From: Paenochrobactrum glaciei
Lineage (GTDB): Bacteria; Pseudomonadota; Alphaproteobacteria; Rhizobiales; Rhizobiaceae
DNA: 64,000 nucleotides
Assembly (NCBI RefSeq): GCF_039522165.1
Contig: NZ_BAAADE010000011.1
Location: forward strand, 1-64,000
Reading direction: 5' to 3'
The translations under genes were made by a program, and so were the position numbers. The notes under the pieces were generated by a model. That model was not told the DNA's origin. It searched no databases and was given only the letters and a program-made list of their open reading frames with translations. The first letter of the stretch is position 1. Each line of letters starts with the position of its first letter. Positions 52,530 through 60,940 of this stretch are shown here, one piece after another.

Positions 52530-53334
52530 TTTTCTGCCCCGTCAAAATTCCACGCAAATGCGCCGAAACATCCTGAAACTCTGCGCTGCGCTGAACATCC
52601 AGTGTGCGAGGCCTTGGAAAAGGCATTGTTTCTATACTGACAATTCGTGCAGGCCTTGGTGCCAACATAACCACACGGTTGCTTAAAAACGTGGCCTCAT
52701 TAATGGAGTGAGTAACTAAAATCGCAGTAACTTTACTCGCTTCGCAAACTGCCATTAACTCCAGATTCAACGTATCGCGTGTCATTGCGTCCAGTGCGCC
52801 AAAAGGCTCATCAAGAAGCAATACCTGCGGTTGGGTGATCAGTGCCCTTGCGAGAGATGCGCGTTGGCGCATCCCTCCTGACAATTCGTTCGGACGAGCA
52901 TTTTCAAAGCCAGATAGACCGACGGTTGCACATAAACTCCGTGCTTTTTCCAAGCGTTCTTCTGTAGAAACACCTCTTATTCTTAATGGTAAGGCTACAT
53001 TTTCGATAACCGAAAACCACGGAAATAATCTGGCTTCCTGAAACATCATGGAAACCGGTTTAATTGCTTCCCCGTCTCGTTTCCCCTTCGCCCATACAGG
53101 CTTATTCCGGATAAGAACTTCGCCTTCACTGGGTACTTCGAGCCCTGCAATGATACGAAGCAAAGTCGTTTTTCCGCAGCCAGAAGGACCCAATAACGAT
53201 ATAAACTCTCCCCGTGGCATTTCCAGACTGGCATTGCGAATGGCCTGTACGGCATGTTCACCACTGCCAAATATCTTACCGACAGACTGCAAACTAATCT
53301 CAGATTGTATATTATTCTGCGGCATTAAAGTCAT
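52522..53334 (-). CDS. ABC transporter ATP-binding protein, SsuB/TauB type
   Basis: 270 residues with Walker A GPSGCGKTT, signature LSGGMRQR, Walker B LLLDEPFGALD and VTHSINEATFLSNRVVML, the normal features of SsuB/TauB ATPases. The ATG overlaps the binding-protein stop as ATGA. Confidence 0.94.
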   Translation of the reverse strand: MTLMPQNNIQSEISLQSVGKIFGSGEHAVQAIRNASLEMPRGEFISLLGPSGCGKTTLLRIIAGLEVPSEGEVLIRNKPVWAKGKRDGEAIKPVSMMFQEARLFPWFSVIENVALPLRIRGVSTEERLEKARSLCATVGLSGFENARPNELSGGMRQRASLARALITQPQVLLLDEPFGALDAMTRDTLNLELMAVCEASKVTAILVTHSINEATFLSNRVVMLAPRPARIVSIETMPFPRPRTLDVQRSAEFQDVSAHLRGILTGQKNA

Positions 53335-54341
53335 TTAGCCAGTGCCTGCTCTAATAAGCTATTTGTATAAAGTGTCTGAGGATCGACTACTTTATTGATG
53401 AGCTTTGCCTCCGCCAGCAGCTTGACGGCGCTATCCCAAACTTCAGGTACATTTCGCAGAATGTTTTCCTTGCCTTTAGAAGCCCAGTTATCTGCATTGG
53501 CACGTAAATCTTCACTGGCAATGGCGCGATCTGCAATACCATTCACTTCATATTTGGACGCAATTTTATCTAGAATTGGGCCAAGATCCTGAGCTTCAAC
53601 AATTTCAACTGCAGCACGATGTGTCCCGCGCAAAAATTTCACAAAACGCTCTGGATCTGCTTCAATTTCATCCGGTCTGGCGACATAAACCTGCCCAGGA
53701 ATGCCATCATCAATGGCCATCGAATGCACACCATCCATTCCATGCGTCGCCGTAATCATGGAAGATATGTTGCCGACAAAAGCACCGGCACGACCAGCCT
53801 CAACCAGTGCAAATGATGCGGCGGAATCCGCAACTTTAACCTTGTTGACACTGTCAGGGGAAATTCCCTCTTTTTTAAGCATCAAATCGATGGTTCCTTC
53901 CATCGAACCGCCCAATGTCGCCATGCCAACTGTGCGACCTTGCAAGTCGGCCATTGTTTTTACTGGATCTTTATCGGTTGAAAGAACAAAAAATGGAGAA
54001 AGCTGTGCAATGGTTGCGATAGAAATCATCGGAGCGTTATCATTAACGTTGGACACGATATAATTTGTCCCTCCGGTACGCCCGGATTCCATACGCTTGG
54101 CAATTACCATTTGTGAAACAAGCGAAGCGCCTTTACCGGCTTCGATTTCTACATTTAAACCCTCATCTTCATAATAACCGGCAGCACTCGCGTATAATAC
54201 AGGGCTAAAGGCCAGAGAAAGTGTAAATGGTGTAATAAAACGGAAAGTTTTATTGGCTGTAAAAGCGGAATTACCGCTCGCTAATAAAACAAAACCAGCC
54301 CCTGCTCCCTGCAAAAAACGGCGGCGCGTAGATTGAAACAT
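53331..54341 (-). CDS. NMT1/THI5-like ABC transporter solute-binding protein with twin-arginine signal
   Basis: 336 residues. The start STRRRFLQGAGAGFVLLASG fits a Tat signal peptide, with the mature part from about residue 29. FSPVLYASAAGYYEDEGLNVEIE near residue 46 is the NMT1-type beginning and VGMATLGGSMEGTIDLMLKKEG is in the ligand domain. It heads the ABC operon and is divergent from an IclR regulator, 207 bases away. The ligand is unknown. Confidence 0.9.
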   Translation of the reverse strand: MFQSTRRRFLQGAGAGFVLLASGNSAFTANKTFRFITPFTLSLAFSPVLYASAAGYYEDEGLNVEIEAGKGASLVSQMVIAKRMESGRTGGTNYIVSNVNDNAPMISIATIAQLSPFFVLSTDKDPVKTMADLQGRTVGMATLGGSMEGTIDLMLKKEGISPDSVNKVKVADSAASFALVEAGRAGAFVGNISSMITATHGMDGVHSMAIDDGIPGQVYVARPDEIEADPERFVKFLRGTHRAAVEIVEAQDLGPILDKIASKYEVNGIADRAIASEDLRANADNWASKGKENILRNVPEVWDSAVKLLAEAKLINKVVDPQTLYTNSLLEQALAK

Positions 54342-54548
54342 TGAAATTCCTCCCTTTTCAATTGTTCAATATAAAACATTATATTCATATTATAACACAT
54401 GTTTGAAAAGGCAAAAGGGGCTAGCTACCTTAAAAACACGTTTGAGCTACATTAATTGCCAATAAATTTCATATGAATGAACAGTTCATCCGGGTTGGAA
54501 AGGTAGTGTTAATTTGTCTAAAAATGCGATAGGCCTTAATGGTCACAT

Positions 54549-55397
54549 ATGAACATTAGGCAATATATAAAAATGACAGATAGCTCCGCTCAGTCTGCAA
54601 CAACGGCAGAAGAACAAGATAGTGATTTATATCTCGTTCCACCTGTCTTGCGTGCTATAACAGTTCTCCGCTACATCGCGGCTGGTAATCCTTGTCGCAA
54701 TTTGAGCTCTACTGCCAAAAAATTATCTATTAACCGGACAACACTCATCAGAATTATTCATACTCTTATGCGTGAACGGTTAATTGAAGAAATTGCACCT
54801 GGTGCCGGATATCAACTGGGGGCAGGACTTATTGTACTTGCAGCTGGCGCTATCAGTAATCGTGATGTTGTGCGTATAGCCAAGCCTGTGCTTGCGGAGC
54901 TCTCCAAGCAGCTCAACCTTTCTGCACATTTAGGCATTCTGGATGAGCGCGACGTTGTTTATATGATTAGAGAAACGCCTAATACACATCTTGTCAGCAA
55001 TGTTCGTGAAGGAAGCCGTTTACCTGCCCACGCTACAACCATGGGACGTGTGCTACTCTCTCATCTGACCGGTGATGAATTACGTCATTTATATCGTGAT
55101 ATTGATATGGAAACTTTTACATCCCAAACACCAAGCACGCTTGAAGAATTAATCGGGCAGCTGGCAATAGAACTAAACGATGGAATTGTTTGGAACATCA
55201 GCACTTTTGAAGCTGGGATTGGGTCATGTGCATGCGCTGTCTATGATCATACAGGCACGGTCATTGCGGCTATAAATGTGACAGGCCCTGATGCTTATTT
55301 TAAAATAGACGAAGACGCTTTGAAAAACATAGAATTACAAATGCGTAAAGCTGCTGATCTTATTTCCGCCGAACTAGGTTACGCAAAAACCACTTAA
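54549..55397 (+). CDS. IclR-family transcriptional regulator
   Basis: 282 residues. The helix-turn-helix is STAKKLSINRTTLIRIIHTL near residue 60, after LRAITVLRYIAAGNPCRNLS, and the effector domain has RLPAHATTMGRVLLSHL near residue 155 and ISTFEAGIGSCACAVYDHTG. No ribosome site is visible before ATG 54549 or the second ATG at 54573. It is divergent from the NMT1-type ABC transporter and convergent with the bicupin gene. Confidence 0.92.
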   Translation: MNIRQYIKMTDSSAQSATTAEEQDSDLYLVPPVLRAITVLRYIAAGNPCRNLSSTAKKLSINRTTLIRIIHTLMRERLIEEIAPGAGYQLGAGLIVLAAGAISNRDVVRIAKPVLAELSKQLNLSAHLGILDERDVVYMIRETPNTHLVSNVREGSRLPAHATTMGRVLLSHLTGDELRHLYRDIDMETFTSQTPSTLEELIGQLAIELNDGIVWNISTFEAGIGSCACAVYDHTGTVIAAINVTGPDAYFKIDEDALKNIELQMRKAADLISAELGYAKTT

Positions 55398-55460
55398 TCT
55401 TTCTGATCTTCAATCGCGAGCAGACATAATCCTCAAATTATGTCATATTCAGTTCTCATA

Positions 55461-55486
55461 TCAGCCCCGCTCATAAAGCGGGACTG
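55461..55486. terminator. Hairpin between convergent IclR and bicupin genes
   Basis: TCAGCCCCGCT-CATAA-AGCGGGACTGA forms a stem with a single mismatch between the two convergent stop codons. Confidence 0.6.
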
Positions 55487-55507
55487 ACATAGGAAAAACC
55501 AAGTTAT

Positions 55508-56452
55508 TTATGCTTTTTCGTATTTAACGGTTTCAGCTTCAGCATTTCCAACAATATACCAAACCGTTGCGTGAGAAGCACCGTTATTGCGGAACCAATG
55601 TGGCTGGCCAGCCGGTGTTTTCAGAAGATCGCGCGGCCCGAGTTCAGTTTCAAACTTCTCACCATTTTCTTCCCAGCCAACGATAAGCGAACCTTCCAGA
55701 ACCAGAAACGCATCTTCAACATCACGTGTGAAAGGCTTGACGCCAACACGTGAAGGAATGCCCAACATTTCCTTACGGCAAGTATCATGTTCAATACCAC
55801 CCTTGCCGACATAAACCTTGCGCGTAAAGCCCGCATCTTCCCATATCGTTGGCAGCTCAGAATGTCGGACAACATATTGTGCCATTTGTTTTTGAAGCGG
55901 GTGTGTGCCATTGCGATCAAAATGCATGGTTTTACCTGGCTCAGCACCGAAACTACGTGCTAATTCAGGTGCTGTATCTTTTGGGTGATAGAGATAAACA
56001 GGTGGCAATGGTTTGCCAACATCGACAGAAATCGACATCATAACAGGCTCAACCCCATCAACACGGAAACCATGACCAATATCCCGCGCGTTTAAGATCA
56101 TGTCTTTAGGCCCAAGATTAACCTCAACAACTTCGCCATCACGCTCCCAGCCTACAATCAAAGCGCCATCAATGATCAGGAAGCTTTCTTCAATCTCGTG
56201 TGAGTGGCAAGCTGCGTATTTACCTGGTTCTTTATAGATAAGACTTACAGTAAAATTATCTGGTTTTAGAGTGCTTGTGTCTCCGGCTTTGGGGGAGCCG
56301 CCTGCACCAATATAGCGCATCTGTGCGCGTGCTAAATCTTCATAACCCACATTGCTTGGAAAGGCTTTCCAATCAAAAACCTTATCAGTAAAGCGTCCCA
56401 CATGAGCCTGCATACGGTCTGCTAGTGCAAGTTTAGTTGGTTGGTTATCCAT
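55508..56452 (-). CDS. Bicupin protein, gentisate-dioxygenase-like
   Basis: 314 residues with two cupin domains. In the first, His83, His85 and Glu89 (ACHSHEIEE) and His127 (DIGHGF) give a complete metal site. In the second the matching positions read KPFTRDVED and only HW near residue 290 keeps a His, so this domain has lost most ligands. The family includes gentisate dioxygenase-type ring-cleaving enzymes, but a non-dioxygenase role is equally possible. A GGAGG ribosome site precedes the ATG. It is divergent from the second IclR gene by 97 bases and close to a NicC-like hydroxylase operon. Confidence 0.78.
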   Translation of the reverse strand: MDNQPTKLALADRMQAHVGRFTDKVFDWKAFPSNVGYEDLARAQMRYIGAGGSPKAGDTSTLKPDNFTVSLIYKEPGKYAACHSHEIEESFLIIDGALIVGWERDGEVVEVNLGPKDMILNARDIGHGFRVDGVEPVMMSISVDVGKPLPPVYLYHPKDTAPELARSFGAEPGKTMHFDRNGTHPLQKQMAQYVVRHSELPTIWEDAGFTRKVYVGKGGIEHDTCRKEMLGIPSRVGVKPFTRDVEDAFLVLEGSLIVGWEENGEKFETELGPRDLLKTPAGQPHWFRNNGASHATVWYIVGNAEAETVKYEKA

Positions 56453-56549
56453 AGTCTGTTCCTCCAGATTATTATTGCTTGAATAGGAACTGACTTTATG
56501 TAACTTCTGTTTTCTATATAAGACAGTGTTTTACAGGCAAAACATTTTC

Positions 56550-57326
56550 ATGGAAAAATCGCAAGAAGATCGGTATATCGTTCCAGGCTTGATGCGCGGC
56601 TTGCAAGTTTTGCGAGCGTTCACCCCGGAAAAACCTAACCTATCTTTGACAGAGTTGGCGGAGATATTAGGCACAAGTCGCTCGGCTGTGTTTCGAACTG
56701 TTTATACGCTTGCCCATGACGGCTGCTTATTACACGACGAGCGGAACCATACTTATACATTGGGGCCCGCAGTCTTGCGTCTAAGTTATGGGTATTTAGC
56801 AACGCGCGAACTTGTTGATGTTGCAATGCCTGTACTTGAAGGCCTCAGAGATAAAACAGGCTGGTCTGCACATATGGGCATATTAGATGGAACGAGCGTT
56901 CTTTACGTTTTACGAATTCCCTCTTTTCATGCAAATACAAGCATTGTCCATATCGGCAGCAGGCTGCCTGCCCGCAGTACAACAATGGGACGAATGTTAT
57001 TAGCAAGTCTCAATGAAGAAGATATTTTAAAATTATACCGAACTGATATGCATTCCACCGGCATTCAGCATCGATTGGAGCCTATTATTTCACAGTGGAA
57101 GAGCGATAAAGGGAAAAAAACAATCACGCATATTGGTGATTTTCAGGCTGGCATCGCCAGTATTGCTGCCCCGTTATATGATATGACCGGTACTGTTGTG
57201 GCAGCCATTAATCTCAGCATACAAGCCGATACTGATAATATTGAAGCTCTTACCAATTCTGTATCGATTGAAATTCAACAAACAGCCAAAAGAATATCAG
57301 CTCTCTTAGGATGGCAGGGCCAATAG
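56550..57326 (+). CDS. IclR-family transcriptional regulator (second)
   Basis: About 258 residues. LRAFTPEKPNLSLTELAEIL and TSRSAVFRTVYTLAHDGCLL form the winged helix near residues 20-60, and IGSRLPARSTTMGRMLLASL and IGDFQAGIASIAAPLYDMTG the effector domain. A GTG at 56526 would add 8 residues. It is divergent from the bicupin and convergent with the monooxygenase, so both units may be its targets. It is similar in design to the IclR at 54549 but clearly different in sequence. Confidence 0.92.
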   Translation: MEKSQEDRYIVPGLMRGLQVLRAFTPEKPNLSLTELAEILGTSRSAVFRTVYTLAHDGCLLHDERNHTYTLGPAVLRLSYGYLATRELVDVAMPVLEGLRDKTGWSAHMGILDGTSVLYVLRIPSFHANTSIVHIGSRLPARSTTMGRMLLASLNEEDILKLYRTDMHSTGIQHRLEPIISQWKSDKGKKTITHIGDFQAGIASIAAPLYDMTGTVVAAINLSIQADTDNIEALTNSVSIEIQQTAKRISALLGWQGQ

Positions 57327-57349
57327 GTCTGAAATTTCCAAAAAAATAA

Positions 57350-57377
57350 TCAGAGCGATACTAAAATATCGCTCTGA
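57350..57377. terminator. Bidirectional terminator between IclR and monooxygenase genes
   Basis: TCAGAGCGATA-CTAAAA-TATCGCTCTGA is a perfect 11-base-pair stem with A-run before and ATTTCATTT after. Confidence 0.85.
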
Positions 57378-57414
57378 ATTTCATTTGTCTTAATCCACCC
57401 TAATTCAGATAAAT

Positions 57415-58551
57415 TTATGCAGCAACGTTCAAAGCGTCGGTTGCTTTATAACCATAAACCCAATCTGCATTTCCTTTGCCTTTTAGCCACTCATTAGCCA
57501 AAGAACTACGCTGGATATGAGCGGTGCGCTCCTTACGGGCTTCTTCAAATCGTAGCAAAGCAGCCGGAACATCTATAAGTGCCTGACCTTTAAGCGCATT
57601 TCCCAACACCACGCCATCTTCAATTGCCATACATGCGCCTTGAGCCATAAATGGCACCATCGGATGCGCCGCATCACCCAATATAGTGACATTTCCCTTT
57701 GACCATTGCGCCATAGGATCACGAACATGCAGCGCTGATCGCGTTACTTCTTCACATGCATCAAGCAGAGCTCGCGCTTCCGGATGGAAATCTTTATATG
57801 CAGCACGCAATTCATTAATATCGCCAGGTAATGTCCAGCCTTCTTCAAGCCAATCGTTCTGTGGCACAGTTGCAAAAACAAAGATCTCTTCGCCCCGTGT
57901 TAATGGGAATGTTACAATTTGATATTCCGCAGTCGGGCCCCACCATTTGGTAAAGGCATCCAAATTCGGCAGATCACCTGCTCTCTCCCTTTTAAAGGCA
58001 GCACGATACGAAACAAGGCCGGTAAATTTTGGATCATCTGGACCAAAAAGTGCTGTACGTATAACGGAATGGATACCATCGGCACCAATTACAACGTCAA
58101 ATGTTTCACTTGTGCCGTCATCAAAGACTAGGCTGGCACAATTATCACCTTGCGTAACACCAGTAATTTTCTTGCCAAACTGGATCGTGTCTTTTTGCAA
58201 TGCTTCTTCAAGGGCTGCAAGAATGTCGGATCGATGCAATGTTAATTGCGGTGCTCCATAGCGCTCTTGTGCAGCGGTACTCATCGGCAGTCTTGATGTT
58301 TCCTCACCACTATCCCAAGTGCGGCTAATCCGATAAGTCGGGCGAGCAGCTGTCTCGCGAAGTACATCACCAATTCCCAGACTATCCAAAGCATGAACCG
58401 CATTTGGTGTCAGATTAACATCGGCACCAATCCGCCCATATTGCGATGTACGTTCATATATTGTGACGTTGTGTCCTGCTTGCTGCAAACTCAAAGCAGC
58501 ACATAAACCACCAACGCCGCCGCCACAAATACCTATCCGCAGCTGTTCCAT
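57415..58551 (-). CDS. FAD-dependent aromatic-ring monooxygenase, NicC/salicylate-hydroxylase-like
   Basis: 378 residues. FAD binding: GICGGGVGGLCAALSLQQAG at residues 7-26, DVVIGADGIHSVIR near residue 155, and GDAAHPMVPFMAQGACMAIED near residue 300. The C-terminus ANEWLKGKGNADWVYGY is similar to that of 6-hydroxynicotinate 3-monooxygenase (NicC) as I know it. The enzyme hydroxylates an aromatic or pyridine-type acid, probably with decarboxylation. A GGGAG ribosome site precedes the ATG. It is the last gene of the seven-gene operon that begins beyond the window. Confidence 0.88.
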   Translation of the reverse strand: MEQLRIGICGGGVGGLCAALSLQQAGHNVTIYERTSQYGRIGADVNLTPNAVHALDSLGIGDVLRETAARPTYRISRTWDSGEETSRLPMSTAAQERYGAPQLTLHRSDILAALEEALQKDTIQFGKKITGVTQGDNCASLVFDDGTSETFDVVIGADGIHSVIRTALFGPDDPKFTGLVSYRAAFKRERAGDLPNLDAFTKWWGPTAEYQIVTFPLTRGEEIFVFATVPQNDWLEEGWTLPGDINELRAAYKDFHPEARALLDACEEVTRSALHVRDPMAQWSKGNVTILGDAAHPMVPFMAQGACMAIEDGVVLGNALKGQALIDVPAALLRFEEARKERTAHIQRSSLANEWLKGKGNADWVYGYKATDALNVAA

Positions 58552-58577
58552 TTCTCACTCCCGATAAAAATTATAAG

Positions 58578-59180
58578 TCACATATAGATATAGCCAAAAG
58601 CGAGGTTAAAGGCCTCAGCTCCTAATGGTTGGTTGGTATGGCGTGCGTCACGCAACCATAAACGCCCATGTACCTGCGATTCAGAAAAGCTTGCCGGATT
58701 GGTCAAATCGCAATGATCACACCATAAACCGCCCATAAATTCAGCAGCATCAAAAGATACCTTTTGACTGAACCGCGTATTTTCTAATGCAAAATTCCCG
58801 TAACTAACCACATGGCTCAAATCACATGTGCCATCGAAAAGGGCATGGTTGAAACTGGCAACGCCTCTAAACTCAGCCGAATTTGCGTGGACGTTTTTTT
58901 TGAAGTGGCAATGTTCAAAACGTGCATCATTATCAAATTGCGCATGATCGAGGTAGACATCACCTTCAAACACCGCACCTTCAAACCACGATACACCTTG
59001 AAATTGCGCTCTCGAAAAAATAACAGGGGCTTTAAAATATGCGCCTCTAAAGTCCACGCCGCATAATTTCTTATCTGATAAATCCAGCGCATCATCACAT
59101 ACAATATTGCGCATGTCTTCATAAGCACCATGTTTCCATGGCTGTGCCAAACGTTGATATATGGATGCAGCACTGGTCAT
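58578..59180 (-). CDS. Pentapeptide-repeat protein
   Basis: About 200 residues. From residue 35 to 155 the sequence shows repeating five-residue units with aromatic or Leu/Phe in the centre (for example FRGAYFKAPVIFSRAQF, FEGAVFEGDVYLDHAQFDN), which fold as a right-handed beta helix. The function is unknown; such proteins often bind other proteins. The start ATG overlaps the flavodoxin stop as TAATG, which argues for coupled synthesis with flavodoxin and thus a role in the same electron-transfer system. A longer frame to 59231 is rejected. Confidence 0.85.
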   Translation of the reverse strand: MTSAASIYQRLAQPWKHGAYEDMRNIVCDDALDLSDKKLCGVDFRGAYFKAPVIFSRAQFQGVSWFEGAVFEGDVYLDHAQFDNDARFEHCHFKKNVHANSAEFRGVASFNHALFDGTCDLSHVVSYGNFALENTRFSQKVSFDAAEFMGGLWCDHCDLTNPASFSESQVHGRLWLRDARHTNQPLGAEAFNLAFGYIYM

Positions 59181-59647
59181 TAAGCATCCTCCATCTGGCT
59201 TTGATATAGAGCGACAGCTTCTTGTGCCCAAGGCAGGGCAATATCTTCGGGCAAATCCGGCCCCGACGCATCATGAACAACACGCAAGCCAATCTGTTTT
59301 GCGCCACGGACTGTCATGATCTCAGCAATATGTTTACTGCCAAAATTATATGTATCGGTATATTCACTATCTCCAAGGCCAAAAACAGCGAAAGAGACAG
59401 CGGATAAATCCGTTTGTTCCTCTGTCAAAATTTTTGCGAAACCTTGTGCTGAAGCAGGTAATTCGCCGTCGCCATAAGTGGAACAAATGATGAGATAAAG
59501 TTGGCTTGACGAAAATTCATGTGGCGCAAAACTATCGAGATTACATACGGTGACCTCATGCTCTGCGCTCAGTTCACCAGCAACATCTTCAGCCAACATT
59601 TCTGTATTGCCGGTTTCTGTTCCATATAGAATTGAAATCATCATCAT
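59180..59647 (-). CDS. Flavodoxin
   Basis: 155 residues. The FMN loops are GTETGNTEML near residue 10, STYGDGELPASAQ near residue 57, and GLGDSEYTDTYNFG near residue 91. It is a single flavodoxin domain of the MioC/sulfite-reductase-flavodoxin class. A GAGGG ribosome site precedes the ATG. It lies 29 bases after an adrenodoxin-type NADPH reductase, its probable electron donor. The acceptor is not in the window. Confidence 0.9.
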   Translation of the reverse strand: MMMISILYGTETGNTEMLAEDVAGELSAEHEVTVCNLDSFAPHEFSSSQLYLIICSTYGDGELPASAQGFAKILTEEQTDLSAVSFAVFGLGDSEYTDTYNFGSKHIAEIMTVRGAKQIGLRVVHDASGPDLPEDIALPWAQEAVALYQSQMEDA

Positions 59648-59676
59648 ACGCCCTCACCCTAAGCATGATATCTGGT

Positions 59677-60927
59677 TTAAGTTTTTGAAATGCTGACCAT
59701 TTGGCTATGATCTTTTATTTTTTGTCGACAACGTCCAGAAGAGGCGCCAGCTATTTCTGCTGCATCAATTTTTTGCCAACCTTCAAAGCCTACTGCATCC
59801 GGAAACATCATTTTCAGTTGCTCATTGCCCTTCCGTCCTGCCACAAGGCGACCTGCAGCTAAGTCGTTTGCAATACGCCCTGCCACAGTGATGGCATCAG
59901 CACGGTTTTCCGGAATTGTTCCAGTTGGTCCGCGACGAAACCAACCACATGCATAAAGATTACCGTTTATATGCCCTGCATCAATATCCTGTGCAGCATC
60001 AAGTAATTGAGCACGTGGCAGACTTGCATCGTCCTCAAACCCGATGGCCGTAATCAAGTGATGGCAAGTTAATTGTAACTCTCCTTCGCCTGATGTGCGG
60101 CAAAAATGCGCTTGATGTAATCTGCCGTCGACACCTGTTAAGCGTTGCGGTGTCCACCCAAAATGAAAGTGAATTGTTTTGGATGCATTATCACGCGTAA
60201 CATTTTGAATAGAGCGCAAAGCTTCCAAGCATTTTTGCGACCGATCAGTGTTTGCATCCTCTGACGGCACCTCAACAATAATCTTTACATCTTGAAGACG
60301 CCCCAATTCCTTTATCATGGCCGGATCAAATTTTGCGGCAGCAGCATCCGATCTGCCCACAATATGAATGTTACGAATGTCTGACGAAACGAAGCCGTCA
60401 TTATGATGTAATCCTAAGTCGGAACTTTCGAATTCATCTTCTGTTTTCGCAAGCAGGCGGGTGATATCAATCGCCACATTTCCATTGCCCAGCACCACTA
60501 AATCCGAACCTGACAAAGCTTCCGGCTCTCGACTGAACGGATGGTCATTCCACCACCGTGTCAGATCGCCGGCGCGCATGACTCCAGATAGTTCTTCGCC
60601 TTCAATCCCTAAAGATTTATCCTGTGACAAACCTGTTGCCAGAACAACGACGTCATATATGTCGCGTAAAGCCTCAAGCTTGATATCTTGTCCCAACGTG
60701 ACATTGCCAAAGAAACGAACATTGTCGCGCTGAAACAACCGAGCAAACTGCCGAATGACACCTTTTGTGCCTTGATGATCAGGTGCCACACCATAGCGAA
60801 CCAGGCCATAAGGAGCAGCCAGACGATCGATTAAATCAATCCGACTATCAGGCACGGCTTTTTCCAAAGCTTGTGCCAGATAACAGCCAGAAGGCCCGGC
60901 TCCAACAATTGCAACACTCAGTGTCAT
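59677..60927 (-). CDS. NADPH:ferredoxin/flavodoxin reductase, adrenodoxin-reductase type (FprA-like)
   Basis: 416 residues. The FAD site is GAGPSGCYLAQAL at residues 9-21, then YGLVRYGVAPDHQ near residue 40 (a hallmark of the adrenodoxin-reductase branch), and GNGNVAIDITRLLAK near residue 147 for NADPH. The usual extra C-terminal part is slightly shorter than in mammalian enzymes. It passes electrons to a ferredoxin or, as the neighbour suggests, to flavodoxin. AAGGGG precedes the ATG, 13 bases after ALDH. Confidence 0.9.
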   Translation of the reverse strand: MTLSVAIVGAGPSGCYLAQALEKAVPDSRIDLIDRLAAPYGLVRYGVAPDHQGTKGVIRQFARLFQRDNVRFFGNVTLGQDIKLEALRDIYDVVVLATGLSQDKSLGIEGEELSGVMRAGDLTRWWNDHPFSREPEALSGSDLVVLGNGNVAIDITRLLAKTEDEFESSDLGLHHNDGFVSSDIRNIHIVGRSDAAAAKFDPAMIKELGRLQDVKIIVEVPSEDANTDRSQKCLEALRSIQNVTRDNASKTIHFHFGWTPQRLTGVDGRLHQAHFCRTSGEGELQLTCHHLITAIGFEDDASLPRAQLLDAAQDIDAGHINGNLYACGWFRRGPTGTIPENRADAITVAGRIANDLAAGRLVAGRKGNEQLKMMFPDAVGFEGWQKIDAAEIAGASSGRCRQKIKDHSQMVSISKT

Positions 60928-60940
60928 GTCTCATCACCCC

